From JBMYYE01 sp049609065 (GTDB lineage: Bacteria > Pseudomonadota > Alphaproteobacteria > Rhodobacterales > Rhodobacteraceae): 14,178 nt of DNA. Positions within the stretch are counted from its first letter, which is position 1. Each line of letters opens with the position of its first letter. The position numbers and the translations under genes were made by a program. Shown in pieces: positions 7,018 through 14,097 of the stretch. The notes under the pieces were generated by a model that saw only the letters and a program-made list of their open reading frames with translations, ran no database searches and had not been told where the DNA came from. Location of the stretch: contig JBMYYE010000063.1 of the NCBI GenBank assembly GCA_049609065.1, forward strand, positions 1 through 14,178, written 5' to 3'.

Positions 7018-8430
7018 TTAGCTGCGTTCGCCGCTGACTTGGCCTAATTTCAAAAGCGCGTCAACCACCCTTGAAACCATAGAGCCTTTGGACCCTTTCA
7101 CCAAGACAAGATCCCCAACCCGCATGTGGCGATGAATGTCTTGTGCCAATTCTGACGCAGTTTCCACCCATTCGCCTTGTTGATCCGCATCGAGTGTGGA
7201 CCAAAGCGCCTTCATCCGTGGGCCAACCGCATGGACCACATCGATGGCGTCAAAGCCTGCCATGTGACGTATATCGATATGCATCTGTTCTTCGTCTGGG
7301 CCAAGTTCCAACATGTCGCCCAAAACCGCAATGCGCCGTGCACCATTCGGTACGCTTGCGGCCGCTAGGACCTCAATGCTGGCAGCCATGGAGGTCGGAT
7401 TGGCATTAAAGGCATCATCAATAAGATCAAACCCATCACCCAAGGCCCCATCCAAAACCACACGCATGCGTTGGCCGCGGCCTTCGGGCGGGATCCAACC
7501 CGCAAGGTCCGTGGCCGCAATGCCAATATCGGCGCCAAGTGCGGCCACAACCGCCAAAACACCTGCACCATTGGTTGCAAAATGCCGCCCAGAGGACTGC
7601 AATTTGAAAAGCGCGTCGCCTTCGGCCCGTTTGACTTTGGCGGTGGTGCAATCATCCCCGATCACCACATCCGTGAGCTGATAATCCACGCCAGATTTTT
7701 CACCAAAATGTATGATCTGTGCCAAATGCGCCTGTGCGGCGGCATCCAAAATCTCTGTTGTATCCAGATCACCGTTGATCACCGCGATGCCATTTTTTGT
7801 GAGCCCATCAAAGATCGCAGCCTTTTCATGGGCAATCCCGATGACATTTTCAAACGCTTCCAAATGCGCGGCCGCAACCGTCGTGATCATTGCCACATGT
7901 GGTTTAGCCATTTTAGCCAGTGGCCCGATTTCACCGGGGTGGTTCATGCCGATTTCAATCACCGCAAAATCCGCATCTTCTGGGATTTTCGCCAGCGTAA
8001 TGGGCACGCCCCAGTGATTGTTAAAACTCTTTTCTGCGGCATGAGTTTTGCCTTGTTTTTCCAAAACCGTGCGCAGCATTTCCTTGGTTGAGGTTTTACC
8101 AACAGAGCCCGTGATCGCCACAACTTTGCCCGCAAAACGCGCGCGCCCTGCCCGGCCCAAAGCTTCGAGCCCCGCCAACACATCATCGACGATCAAAAGC
8201 GGCGCGTCCTTTGCGACCCCTTCTGGGTGGCGGGACACCAATGCGGCCGCAGCCCCTTTGGCCAAAGCATCCGCCACAAAATCATGACCATCGCGCGCGG
8301 CTTTTAACGCCACAAAAAGATCCCCATTTTGGATGTCGCGCGTATCAATGGAAATCCCTGAAATGGCCCAATTGCCAATGGCGTCTCCGCCCGTCGCCGC
8401 AGCGGCATCTTGTGCTGTCCAAAGTGTCAT
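7018..8430 (-). CDS. murF: UDP-N-acetylmuramoyl-tripeptide--D-alanyl-D-alanine ligase
   Basis: MurF is the cytoplasmic ATP-dependent ligase that adds D-Ala-D-Ala to UDP-MurNAc-tripeptide, completing the pentapeptide. The 470-residue protein starts MTLWTAQDAAAATGG. Its N-terminal domain includes ISIDTRDIQNGDLFVAL (about 27-43), the substrate-binding form shared by MurE and MurF. The P-loop is GSVGKTS (108-114). Then come SFNNHWGVP (135-143), EIGMNHPGEI (159-168, a MurF hallmark), HLEAF, AHEKAAIF with a candidate carbamylated lysine (about 203), and DDAFNANPTSM in the C-terminal domain. The ATG overlaps the murE stop by 4 bases (ATGA), with AAGGA 8 bases upstream inside murE, so translation of the two is probably coupled. 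A 46-base hairpin-bearing gap leads to mraY. Confidence 0.97.
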   Translation of the reverse strand: MTLWTAQDAAAATGGDAIGNWAISGISIDTRDIQNGDLFVALKAARDGHDFVADALAKGAAAALVSRHPEGVAKDAPLLIVDDVLAGLEALGRAGRARFAGKVVAITGSVGKTSTKEMLRTVLEKQGKTHAAEKSFNNHWGVPITLAKIPEDADFAVIEIGMNHPGEIGPLAKMAKPHVAMITTVAAAHLEAFENVIGIAHEKAAIFDGLTKNGIAVINGDLDTTEILDAAAQAHLAQIIHFGEKSGVDYQLTDVVIGDDCTTAKVKRAEGDALFKLQSSGRHFATNGAGVLAVVAALGADIGIAATDLAGWIPPEGRGQRMRVVLDGALGDGFDLIDDAFNANPTSMAASIEVLAAASVPNGARRIAVLGDMLELGPDEEQMHIDIRHMAGFDAIDVVHAVGPRMKALWSTLDADQQGEWVETASELAQDIHRHMRVGDLVLVKGSKGSMVSRVVDALLKLGQVSGERS

Positions 8431-9917
8431 CCCAACCGTCCTTCTAAGGCTTCCACTGCGATACTTGCTTGTTCCACGTCATCAAATGGCAAAACCTGAT
8501 CCCCAACGATTTGGCCTGTTTCATGACCTTTGCCCGCAATCAAAAGCGCATCCCCCGCTTGCAATGCGTCCACCGCACGTAAGATTGCTTCGGCGCGGTC
8601 CCCGACCTCGATGCCTTCTGGGCAACCATCCATCACCATTTTACGAATACTTATGGGATTTTCTGTGCGCGGATTGTCATCTGTTACAAAAACCACATCG
8701 GCATTTTGTGCCGCAGCTTCCCCCATCAAGGGGCGTTTGATCGGATCCCGGTCCCCGCCTGCACCCACAACCGCAATGATGCGCCCCATCACATGCGGAC
8801 GCATGGATCTAAGCGCGGTTTTCACCGCATCGGGGGTATGGGCATAATCGACAAAGATCGGCGCCCCATTGTCACGCGTTGCGGCATGTTCCATGCGGCC
8901 ACGCACCGTTTCAAGTTCTGGCAGGACCTTAAAAACCTGTTCCGCATTCACGCCAGAGGCAATGACCATGGCCGCCGCCAGCATCACGTTATCGGCTTGA
9001 AAATCCCCAATGAGGTTGAGCCGGGTTTGATAGACCTCCCCCAACCAGTGAAAGCGGATATCTTGCCCCGTTTCATCACAGCGCTGGTTTTCAATATAAA
9101 GAGACGCATTCTTGTGCCGACCGACCGTCACAATCGTGGCGCCCGCTCGCTGCGCGCGGTCCACCACGTTTTGGCCCATCGGGTCATCGATGTTGATCAC
9201 CGCCATCGCACCATCCGGTAAAACCCGTTCAAAAAGCCCCATTTTTGCGTCAAAATAGGCTTCAAATGTGTGGTGATAGTCAAGATGATCTTGGGTAAAA
9301 TTGGTGAAGCCTGCTACGTTTAACTGCACCCCATCGAGGCGCTTTTGATCCAAGCCATGGGATGAGGCTTCCATCGAGGCATGGGTGATGCCCGCGGCTT
9401 TCATTTCCGCCAAAGTGCCGTGCAACGTGATCGGTTCAGGGGTCGTGTGATTAAGCGGTTTTTCAAACGCGCCCTCAACCCCTGTGGTGCCCAAATTGGC
9501 CCCCATTATTCCCAGTTTCATCCAGATCTGGCGCGCGAATGAGGACACCGATGTTTTCCCATTGGTCCCCGTCACCGCGATCATCACCTCAGGCTGCCCA
9601 CCAAAGAAAAGAGCCGCCGCATAGGCCAAGCTTTGACGCGGATCATCCACCACAATCAAGGTCGCATCCGAAGCCGCGAGTTCATCTTTGGCGATCTCAG
9701 CCCCTTCACGGTCGGTCAATATAGCCGCCGCGTTCATGCGGAGGGCATATTGGATAAATTCGCCGCCATGTATTTTCGCGCCAGGAAGGGCAGCGAAAAG
9801 GAACCCTTCTTTCACATTCCTGCTGTCCACGGCCAATCCAGTGATAAAAGGATTCGCCCCCGATTTACCCGTAAAACCCAATTCGCTAAGGGTTTTTCCA
9901 CCTGCCGCGTCTTGCAT
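8427..9917 (-). CDS. murE: UDP-N-acetylmuramoyl-L-alanyl-D-glutamate--2,6-diaminopimelate ligase
   Basis: MurE is the cytoplasmic ATP-dependent ligase that adds the third residue of the stem peptide. The 496-residue protein has the uridine-binding N-terminal domain (LAVDSRNVKEGFLFAAL, about 28-44), the P-loop GTNGKTS (117-123), TTPEP (158-162), MEASSHGL (182-189), FTQDHLDYH (207-215) and Lys225 in YFDAK, the carbamylated lysine. DDNPRTE (413-419) contains DNPR, the motif associated with specificity for meso-diaminopimelate rather than lysine, as expected for a Gram-negative; GKGHE (462-466) follows. The ATG at 9917 lies 15 bases after the ftsI stop, with GGGAG 6 bases upstream. The 3' end overlaps murF by 4 bases. 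Nothing is missing or unusual. Confidence 0.98.
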   Translation of the reverse strand: MQDAAGGKTLSELGFTGKSGANPFITGLAVDSRNVKEGFLFAALPGAKIHGGEFIQYALRMNAAAILTDREGAEIAKDELAASDATLIVVDDPRQSLAYAAALFFGGQPEVMIAVTGTNGKTSVSSFARQIWMKLGIMGANLGTTGVEGAFEKPLNHTTPEPITLHGTLAEMKAAGITHASMEASSHGLDQKRLDGVQLNVAGFTNFTQDHLDYHHTFEAYFDAKMGLFERVLPDGAMAVINIDDPMGQNVVDRAQRAGATIVTVGRHKNASLYIENQRCDETGQDIRFHWLGEVYQTRLNLIGDFQADNVMLAAAMVIASGVNAEQVFKVLPELETVRGRMEHAATRDNGAPIFVDYAHTPDAVKTALRSMRPHVMGRIIAVVGAGGDRDPIKRPLMGEAAAQNADVVFVTDDNPRTENPISIRKMVMDGCPEGIEVGDRAEAILRAVDALQAGDALLIAGKGHETGQIVGDQVLPFDDVEQASIAVEALEGRLG

Positions 9918-9932
9918 GCGCTGCTCCCAGAT

Positions 9933-11708
9933 TTAGTTGCTGGTTAGTGTTACCCCAGTTACCTCTTGCCCTGCAATCACTGGTCGCAAGCCAAGGATTG
10001 GCGCAATGCGTTGCACCATCTCAGAGGCCACAGGCACCGCGGTCCAGCCCGCAGTCCGGCGTTCTTCTTTGCCTGAGGTGTCTTTGGCTTCGTCCAAGCT
10101 GACCACCAGAATATATTTCGGGTCGCTCGCCGGGAAAACGGACGCAAAGGTTGCGATGTTGCGCTTATCCGCATAGCCACCGCGCTTTGCTTTCTCCGCG
10201 GATCCCGTTTTGCCGCCAATTTCATAGCCCGGCACATTGGCGTAACTCGCCGTGCCTTTGGTCACCACCTTACGGAGCATTTCGCGCGCAGATTTGGAGG
10301 TGGCCTGTGACACAATACGGCCGCCCGTTTTGCCATTTTGGCCTTCGATCAAGGTCGGCTTAACGATCTCACCCCCATTGAGAAGCGATGCATAGGCCGT
10401 GGCCAAATGCAGCGGGCTAGCCGATAATCCGTGTCCATAAGAAATTGTAATTGTTGAAATTTCGGACCAATTTTTAGGAAGAAGCGGTTTGGCGTTCGGC
10501 GCTTCGGCCAATTCAACTGGTGTGGGTTCAAAAAAGCCAAGGGATTTTAGGAACCGTTTTTGGCGCGTGGCCCCAAGATCCATCGCAACCCGTGCGGTGC
10601 CAAGGTTTGAGGATTTTGCAATCACATCGGTTGCGCTCAGTTTTGGACCATAATTCCGGTAGTCTTTGATTTTAAACTTGCCCCATTTCATGGGGCCTTT
10701 GGTGTTGATCATCGTTGTGGGGGAAATCATGCCCTCATCCACCGCTTGGGCAATGGTGAAGATTTTAAATGTTGAGCCCAATTCATAAAGCCCCTGCACC
10801 GCACGATTAAAAAGCGGGCTATCAGAGGCGATGCCTTTGGTCAGTGGCACAGGGCGATCATTTGGATCAAAATCCGGCAAGGATGTCATCGCCCGAATTT
10901 CACCCGTATGGGCATCCATCAACACCGCAGACGCACCGCGCGCGTTAAAAAGGCTCACCGAACTGGCCAAAACATCACGCATTGCAGCCTGTGCCCCGAT
11001 ATCAATCGACAACGTCACAGGGGCCCCATTTCGGGCGGGATCACCCAGCATTTTATCAAGCTTGCGTTCAACCCCAGCCACACCGACAAGTTCAGCAGAA
11101 TGCACAGCCTGATCACCAAACTTCACACCGCCCAGAATATGGGCTGCCAGTTTTCCGTTTGGATACAATCTCATATCCCGTTTCCCGAAAAGCAAACCAG
11201 GATCGCCAATGTCATGCACTTTTTGCATTTGTTCAGGGCTAATGCGACGTTTCAGCCAAAGGAATTTACGTTTTCCTGTAAAATCTTTGATCAAACGATC
11301 GCGTTTTAAATCCGGAAAAATTTTCACAAGCTCATCAACGGCATGCATCTTATCCACCATCACATGGGGATGTGCATAAAGCGCATGCGTGATCATATTT
11401 GTCGCAAGAATACGGCCTTTGCGATCCACGATATCCGCGCGCGGCACCACAACATTCCCCGAAGAGGCGGCCGTTTTTGGTTCGCGCGGTTCGCTCATGG
11501 ACACGGTGCCCATTCGTAGACCAACCACCAAAAAGGCCAAAATGAAAAACAACCCCATAACCACCAAGCGACCTTCGGCGCGGTGGCGGGCTTTGATATG
11601 TTCTTCCTCACGGCGAATGCCGCGGTTTTCTTGCTCAATATCGTTTGGGTTTTGCCCCGTGGCACGCGCCTTCAAAATACGCGCAAGAGGACGCAGCGGC
11701 GTTCGCAT
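9933..11708 (-). CDS. ftsI: Peptidoglycan D,D-transpeptidase FtsI (PBP3, class B)
   Basis: FtsI is the septal class B penicillin-binding protein; it cross-links the glycan strands made by FtsW. The 591-residue protein has a basic cytoplasmic N-terminus, one transmembrane anchor (about 48-66) and a periplasmic part. The pedestal domain begins around VVVPRADIVDRKGRILATN (86-104) and includes RLYPNGKLAAHILGG (180-194). The transpeptidase domain carries all three active-site motifs: STFK with nucleophile Ser312 (312-315), SSN (366-368) and KTGS (500-503). The ATG at 11708 shares its A with the ftsL stop (TGATG), and GAAGGG lies 8 bases upstream, so translation is probably coupled to ftsL. murE follows 15 bases after the stop. 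FtsI is preferred over PBP2 because of its position after ftsL and its domain order. Confidence 0.97.
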   Translation of the reverse strand: MRTPLRPLARILKARATGQNPNDIEQENRGIRREEEHIKARHRAEGRLVVMGLFFILAFLVVGLRMGTVSMSEPREPKTAASSGNVVVPRADIVDRKGRILATNMITHALYAHPHVMVDKMHAVDELVKIFPDLKRDRLIKDFTGKRKFLWLKRRISPEQMQKVHDIGDPGLLFGKRDMRLYPNGKLAAHILGGVKFGDQAVHSAELVGVAGVERKLDKMLGDPARNGAPVTLSIDIGAQAAMRDVLASSVSLFNARGASAVLMDAHTGEIRAMTSLPDFDPNDRPVPLTKGIASDSPLFNRAVQGLYELGSTFKIFTIAQAVDEGMISPTTMINTKGPMKWGKFKIKDYRNYGPKLSATDVIAKSSNLGTARVAMDLGATRQKRFLKSLGFFEPTPVELAEAPNAKPLLPKNWSEISTITISYGHGLSASPLHLATAYASLLNGGEIVKPTLIEGQNGKTGGRIVSQATSKSAREMLRKVVTKGTASYANVPGYEIGGKTGSAEKAKRGGYADKRNIATFASVFPASDPKYILVVSLDEAKDTSGKEERRTAGWTAVPVASEMVQRIAPILGLRPVIAGQEVTGVTLTSN

Positions 11709-12076
11709 CAGTTTTGCCCTTCGGATGTATTGGCATCAGGCAAATCCCCTGAAACGGAAACGGGACGTATGATTTTACCCTCTAGATTTACCTCGGGATA
11801 TTCCACTTGGGACACGCGGCCAAAATGATGCGCGCTCATTTCCACATGGCCCAAGCGTTCAAAATTCGTAACCGACAAATCGCGCAACCGTTCAGGGCGC
11901 GAGAGATATGCAAGCTCAGCCTTGAGGATCGACAAACGTTCCCGACGCAACCCGATTTCACGCTGTAAGGACGCGACTTCTTTCAAGCGTTCTTGGGTGC
12001 GATAATTTTCCGTATAGGCCCAAAACCCGAGCAACATCACAGAAATAAAGGACAAGGCAATGACGATATTTCGCAT
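11708..12076 (-). CDS. ftsL: Cell division protein FtsL
   Basis: FtsL is a small bitopic divisome protein that, with FtsB and FtsQ, activates the FtsW-FtsI synthase. Sequence identity in this family is low, so the call rests on architecture and position. The 122-residue protein has a short N-terminus, a transmembrane helix (about 4-21), then a charged heptad-like helix (about 25-60, ERLKEVASLQREIGLRRERL) expected to form a coiled coil, and the semi-conserved LSRPERL (58-64) with a short periplasmic tail. It lies between rsmH and ftsI, as in most dcw clusters. The ATG overlaps the rsmH stop by one base (TAATG), with GAGGAG 8 bases upstream. Its own TGA overlaps the ftsI start by one base. Confidence 0.93.
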   Translation of the reverse strand: MRNIVIALSFISVMLLGFWAYTENYRTQERLKEVASLQREIGLRRERLSILKAELAYLSRPERLRDLSVTNFERLGHVEMSAHHFGRVSQVEYPEVNLEGKIIRPVSVSGDLPDANTSEGQN

Positions 12077-13056
12077 TAGCGGCGCTCCTCAACCATTTTC
12101 GGAAGACCCAATTTGGCCCGATTGGACACCTGTGCAGGCGCCTCTGTACGAAAACCGATCCGCAGCCGCGATGACCGTGATCTTGGATTTTCTTCCAGCT
12201 CTTGCGCATCTGGCGCGATGGATTTTTTTGAAACAACTCTAAAGCTCGGCGCATCTGCGATGACTTCGGGCTGATATCGATTACCGCCTGACATCTGACC
12301 TGTGCGGGATTGGAAAAATCGTTTCACAACCCGATCTTCAAGGGAATGGAAGCTCACAACCGCCAAGGCGCCCCCTAGGCGGAGCAACCGCTCAGCGGCC
12401 TCAAGCCCGCGAATGAGTTCCCCGAATTCGTCATTTACTGCGATCCGCAGCCCTTGGAAGGACCGCGTCGCAGGGTGGCTTTGATTGGGTTTGGGCCGTG
12501 GGAGGCAATTTGAAATCACCTCTGCCAGCTGCAGTGTTGAGTGAAATTTTTCGACATCACGCGCTTTGACAATCGCACGGGCAATGCGCCGCGATTGCCG
12601 TTCTTCGCCATATTGAAACAAGATATCCGCAATATCATCGGCATCGTAACCGTTCACAATATCCGCTGCCGATACGCCCGCCTGCCCCATACGCATATCA
12701 AGAGGACCATCTTTCATAAATGAAAAGCCACGATCCGCGCGATCAAGCTGCATCGAAGACACCCCAAGATCGAGCATCACCCCATCAACAGGCCCCTCAA
12801 TCAGCGTATCCATATCACCAAAGCAGCCCTCTTTGAGGGACATGCGCCCGTCATAATCGCCAAGCCATGCAGCCGCCAGATCATGAGCCAGCGGATCACG
12901 ATCAATGCCCGTTACATGATCAGCCCCCGCATCCATCATTGCACGCGCATAGCCACCGGCGCCAAAAGTGCCATCAACCCAATGCCCAGAAACGGGCGAA
13001 ACGCCCGCAATTAACGGACGTATCAAAACAGGAATATGTGGGGCGGCAGCGGTCAT
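12076..13056 (-). CDS. rsmH: 16S rRNA (cytosine1402-N4)-methyltransferase
   Basis: RsmH (MraW) is the SAM-dependent methyltransferase that modifies N4 of C1402 in the decoding centre of 16S rRNA. The 326-residue protein begins HIPVL (7-11). It then has the SAM-binding DGTFGAGGY (28-36), GIDRDP (50-55), DLGVSSMQLD (96-105), RGFSFMKDGPLDMRM (109-123), ATRSFQGLRIAVN (196-208), VSFHSLEDR (234-242) and the C-terminal NPRSRSSRLR (290-299), all hallmarks of the family. The ATG at 13056 lies 3 bases after the mraZ stop, and only a weak GGA-type ribosome site is visible, so translation may depend on coupling to mraZ. ftsL overlaps its stop codon by one base. Its second-gene position matches the standard dcw layout. 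Confidence 0.98.
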   Translation of the reverse strand: MTAAAPHIPVLIRPLIAGVSPVSGHWVDGTFGAGGYARAMMDAGADHVTGIDRDPLAHDLAAAWLGDYDGRMSLKEGCFGDMDTLIEGPVDGVMLDLGVSSMQLDRADRGFSFMKDGPLDMRMGQAGVSAADIVNGYDADDIADILFQYGEERQSRRIARAIVKARDVEKFHSTLQLAEVISNCLPRPKPNQSHPATRSFQGLRIAVNDEFGELIRGLEAAERLLRLGGALAVVSFHSLEDRVVKRFFQSRTGQMSGGNRYQPEVIADAPSFRVVSKKSIAPDAQELEENPRSRSSRLRIGFRTEAPAQVSNRAKLGLPKMVEERR

Positions 13057-13059
13057 TTT

Positions 13060-13611
13060 TTAATCCAATGGATCCTGAGGCGGCCCGCTTTTATCCAAAG
13101 GGTCGGCGCCCGTTAAAAATTCAAGAGGATCAAAATCCTCGGGCAGCTCATCAAGCCAGTCTTCTGCCTTCGACAGCTCTTCTGTGTTATAGGTTTCAGG
13201 GTTCCAAATCTGGAACGTGTCCCCTGCGGCAATGAAAAACGCTTCTTTTTCGAGACCAATTTTGGCCCGAATTTTTGCAGGAAGAACCAAACGCCCCGTT
13301 TCATCAACGGATGTGGCGATAGATTGACCATGAAACATGCGCTGCAACATTTTGCGCGCTTGGGAGCCACGGGGTAAATCCGCGATTTGGTCATCCACTT
13401 CGTCGATCGCATCAATTGTATAACATTCGAGGTAATTGCGGCGGTGATCACCATACACAATAACCAAATTCGGGTTCAGACCATCGGTCCAGTCGGGATC
13501 AGACGATTCGAGAACGCGGCGAAAATCAGCAGGGATAGACACCCTGCCCTTCGCATCCACCTTATGGTGGCTTTCGCCTCTGAACCTACGTGCCACGCGC
13601 GTGATCCTCAT
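13060..13611 (-). CDS. mraZ: Transcriptional regulator MraZ
   Basis: MraZ is a DNA-binding protein of the AbrB/SpoVT fold that regulates its own dcw operon. It carries two copies of the swapped-hairpin motif: KVDAKGRVSIPADFR (17-31) and SVDETGRLVLPAKIR (101-115), each with the DxxGR signature. With the ATG at 13611 the protein has 183 residues, slightly longer than typical MraZ, with an acidic/proline C-terminal tail (about 149-183). AGGGGGA lies just upstream of this ATG at rather short spacing. A GTG at 13596 would give VARRFRGES, close to the usual family start, and has GAGG 9 bases upstream, so it is a real alternative. A TTG at 13659 is in frame but would put the terminator hairpin inside the coding region, so I reject it. 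It is the first gene of the operon; candidate MraZ boxes lie at 14002-14016. Confidence 0.95.
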   Translation of the reverse strand: MRITRVARRFRGESHHKVDAKGRVSIPADFRRVLESSDPDWTDGLNPNLVIVYGDHRRNYLECYTIDAIDEVDDQIADLPRGSQARKMLQRMFHGQSIATSVDETGRLVLPAKIRAKIGLEKEAFFIAAGDTFQIWNPETYNTEELSKAEDWLDELPEDFDPLEFLTGADPLDKSGPPQDPLD

Positions 13612-13622
13612 CAATCCCCCTG

Positions 13623-13666
13623 AAAGAAAACGGCGGATTGAGCTGCTGCCACTGCTCAATCCGCCG
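13623..13666 (-). terminator. Intrinsic terminator in the mraZ leader (UpsM-type)
   Basis: On the minus strand CGGCGGATTGAGC (13666-13654) pairs perfectly over 13 bp with GCTCAATCCGCCG (13643-13631) across a 10-base loop, followed at once by TTTTCTTTC. This is a textbook Rho-independent terminator pointing toward mraZ, ending only 12 bases before its ATG. It should stop part of the transcripts before the operon and let the rest read through. In Rhodobacter sphaeroides a terminator in the same position yields the UpsM small RNA. Confidence 0.88.
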
Positions 13667-13807
13667 ACTATCCCATCTCTGGGTCCCTTGCGGGATGCTC
13701 AGCTGCGCGTGCCATCTGGGGGGATGTCTGCTCGCACTGCGCGCCGGCGTAGATGATGAAGTGGGCCTGTATGAAACCTTACGGTACCTGTTCGAGATCT
13801 TAAGAGC
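13623..13807 (-). ncRNA. upsM: UpsM-like small RNA / 5' leader of the dcw operon (5' end uncertain)
   Basis: In Rhodobacteraceae the dcw operon is preceded by an unusually long leader in which partial termination before mraZ releases the small RNA UpsM (described in R. sphaeroides as cleaved by RNase E and acting with Hfq). Here the same layout is visible. A noncoding stretch on the operon strand folds into several local hairpins: ACC-GTAA-GGT (13785-13776), a long GCGC...GTGC/GCAC...GCGC stem (13742-13705), TCCC-GCAA-GGGA (13695-13684) and CCCA-GAGA-TGGG (13683-13672). It ends at the terminator 13666-13623. Three loops are GNRA type only when read on the minus strand, which supports this direction. 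The 5' end given assumes the TTTACA/CATAAT promoter; starts near 13871 or 13972 are possible. The homology is inferred from position and architecture, not from alignment. Confidence 0.62.
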
Positions 13808-13813
13808 GTCCCA

Positions 13814-13840
13814 ATTATGTGTCCCAGCTCATCGTGTAAA
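13814..13840 (-). promoter_or_regulatory. Candidate proximal promoter of the mraZ leader
   Basis: On the minus strand TTTACA (13840-13835; 5 of 6) and CATAAT (13819-13814; 5 of 6) are separated by 15 bases, which is shorter than optimal. Transcription would begin near 13807 and give a small RNA of about 185 bases. A rival lies just upstream: TTGTTG (13905-13900), 16 bases, TAAAAT (13883-13878). It would give a leader of about 260 bases, close to the 268 bases I recall for R. sphaeroides. Confidence 0.3.
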
Positions 13841-13912
13841 TTAGGGATGCCATGGGAATTCATGGAAATCAATAGTTATTTTACGGGACAGAACACCACC
13901 AACAAATCACCC

Positions 13913-13960
13913 GCTGAGAACAAAAAATGAACACAGCACCTCTCAGCACCACTGGTGGTG
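13913..13960. repeat. Pair of inverted repeats in the distal mraZ leader
   Basis: GCTGAGA (13913-13919) is complementary to TCTCAGC (13941-13947), enclosing 21 bases with an A-tract. Immediately next to it CACCAC (13947-13952) and GTGGTG (13955-13960) form a second palindrome. If transcription starts at the distal promoter (about 13972), these would form two hairpins at the 5' end of the leader RNA; otherwise they could be protein-binding sites. Confidence 0.4.
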
Positions 13961-13978
13961 GGAAATGCGCAGGGAGTC

Positions 13979-14007
13979 ACTATATGTTGATTGAATTATT
14001 TTCCCAA
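13979..14007 (-). promoter_or_regulatory. Candidate distal dcw promoter
   Basis: On the minus strand TTGGGA (14007-14002; 4 of 6 match to TTGACA) is followed after exactly 17 bases by TATAGT (13984-13979; 5 of 6 match to TATAAT). Transcription would start near 13972. The surrounding stretch (13981-14035) is markedly AT-rich. The -35 coincides with the second TGGGA repeat of the putative MraZ box, which suits autoregulation. Confidence 0.45.
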
Positions 14008-14016
14008 AAAATCCCA
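14002..14016 (-). promoter_or_regulatory. Putative MraZ box: TGGGA-N5-TGGGA
   Basis: The minus strand reads TGGGATTTTTTGGGA, two identical TGGGA units separated by 5 bases. MraZ of E. coli binds direct TGGGN repeats with 5-base spacers upstream of mraZ. Here only two units are present instead of the usual three or more, and they overlap the -35 of a candidate promoter about 390 bases upstream of mraZ. Binding is inferred. Confidence 0.5.
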
Positions 14017-14069
14017 GATTTTTTTATTTCTGACGCGAAATACGTGAAAATAAGGCCTTTCACAGAAAA

Positions 14070-14097
14070 GCCGCGACCCAAATCGATGAATCGCGGC
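14070..14097 (-). terminator. Intrinsic terminator of the gene upstream of the dcw leader
   Basis: On the minus strand GCCGCGA (14097-14091) pairs with TCGCGGC (14076-14070) across a 14-base loop, followed by TTTTC. It lies about 40 bases after a possible stop codon at 14137-14139 and before the candidate dcw promoter. It would isolate the dcw operon from the transcript upstream. Confidence 0.65.

Noticed and set aside
7471..8091. Plus-strand open frame of about 200 codons
   Set aside because: It lies entirely opposite to murF, whose motifs are intact; the antisense product has no domain features.
13638..13844. Plus-strand open frame of 68 codons upstream of mraZ
   Set aside because: It is Cys-rich with no ribosome site, and it coincides with the terminator hairpin and structured leader on the other strand. 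It is better explained as antisense to the leader RNA.
13681..13850. Insertion-sequence remnant
   Set aside because: The stretch differs in composition from the AT-rich DNA around it, but no terminal inverted repeats, target duplication or transposase fragment could be found; the structured-leader explanation fits better.
13851..13866. Operator-like inverted repeat CCATG-N6-CATGG upstream of mraZ
   Set aside because: The arms are only 5 bp and there is no known regulator pattern; it is likely chance in the absence of comparative support.
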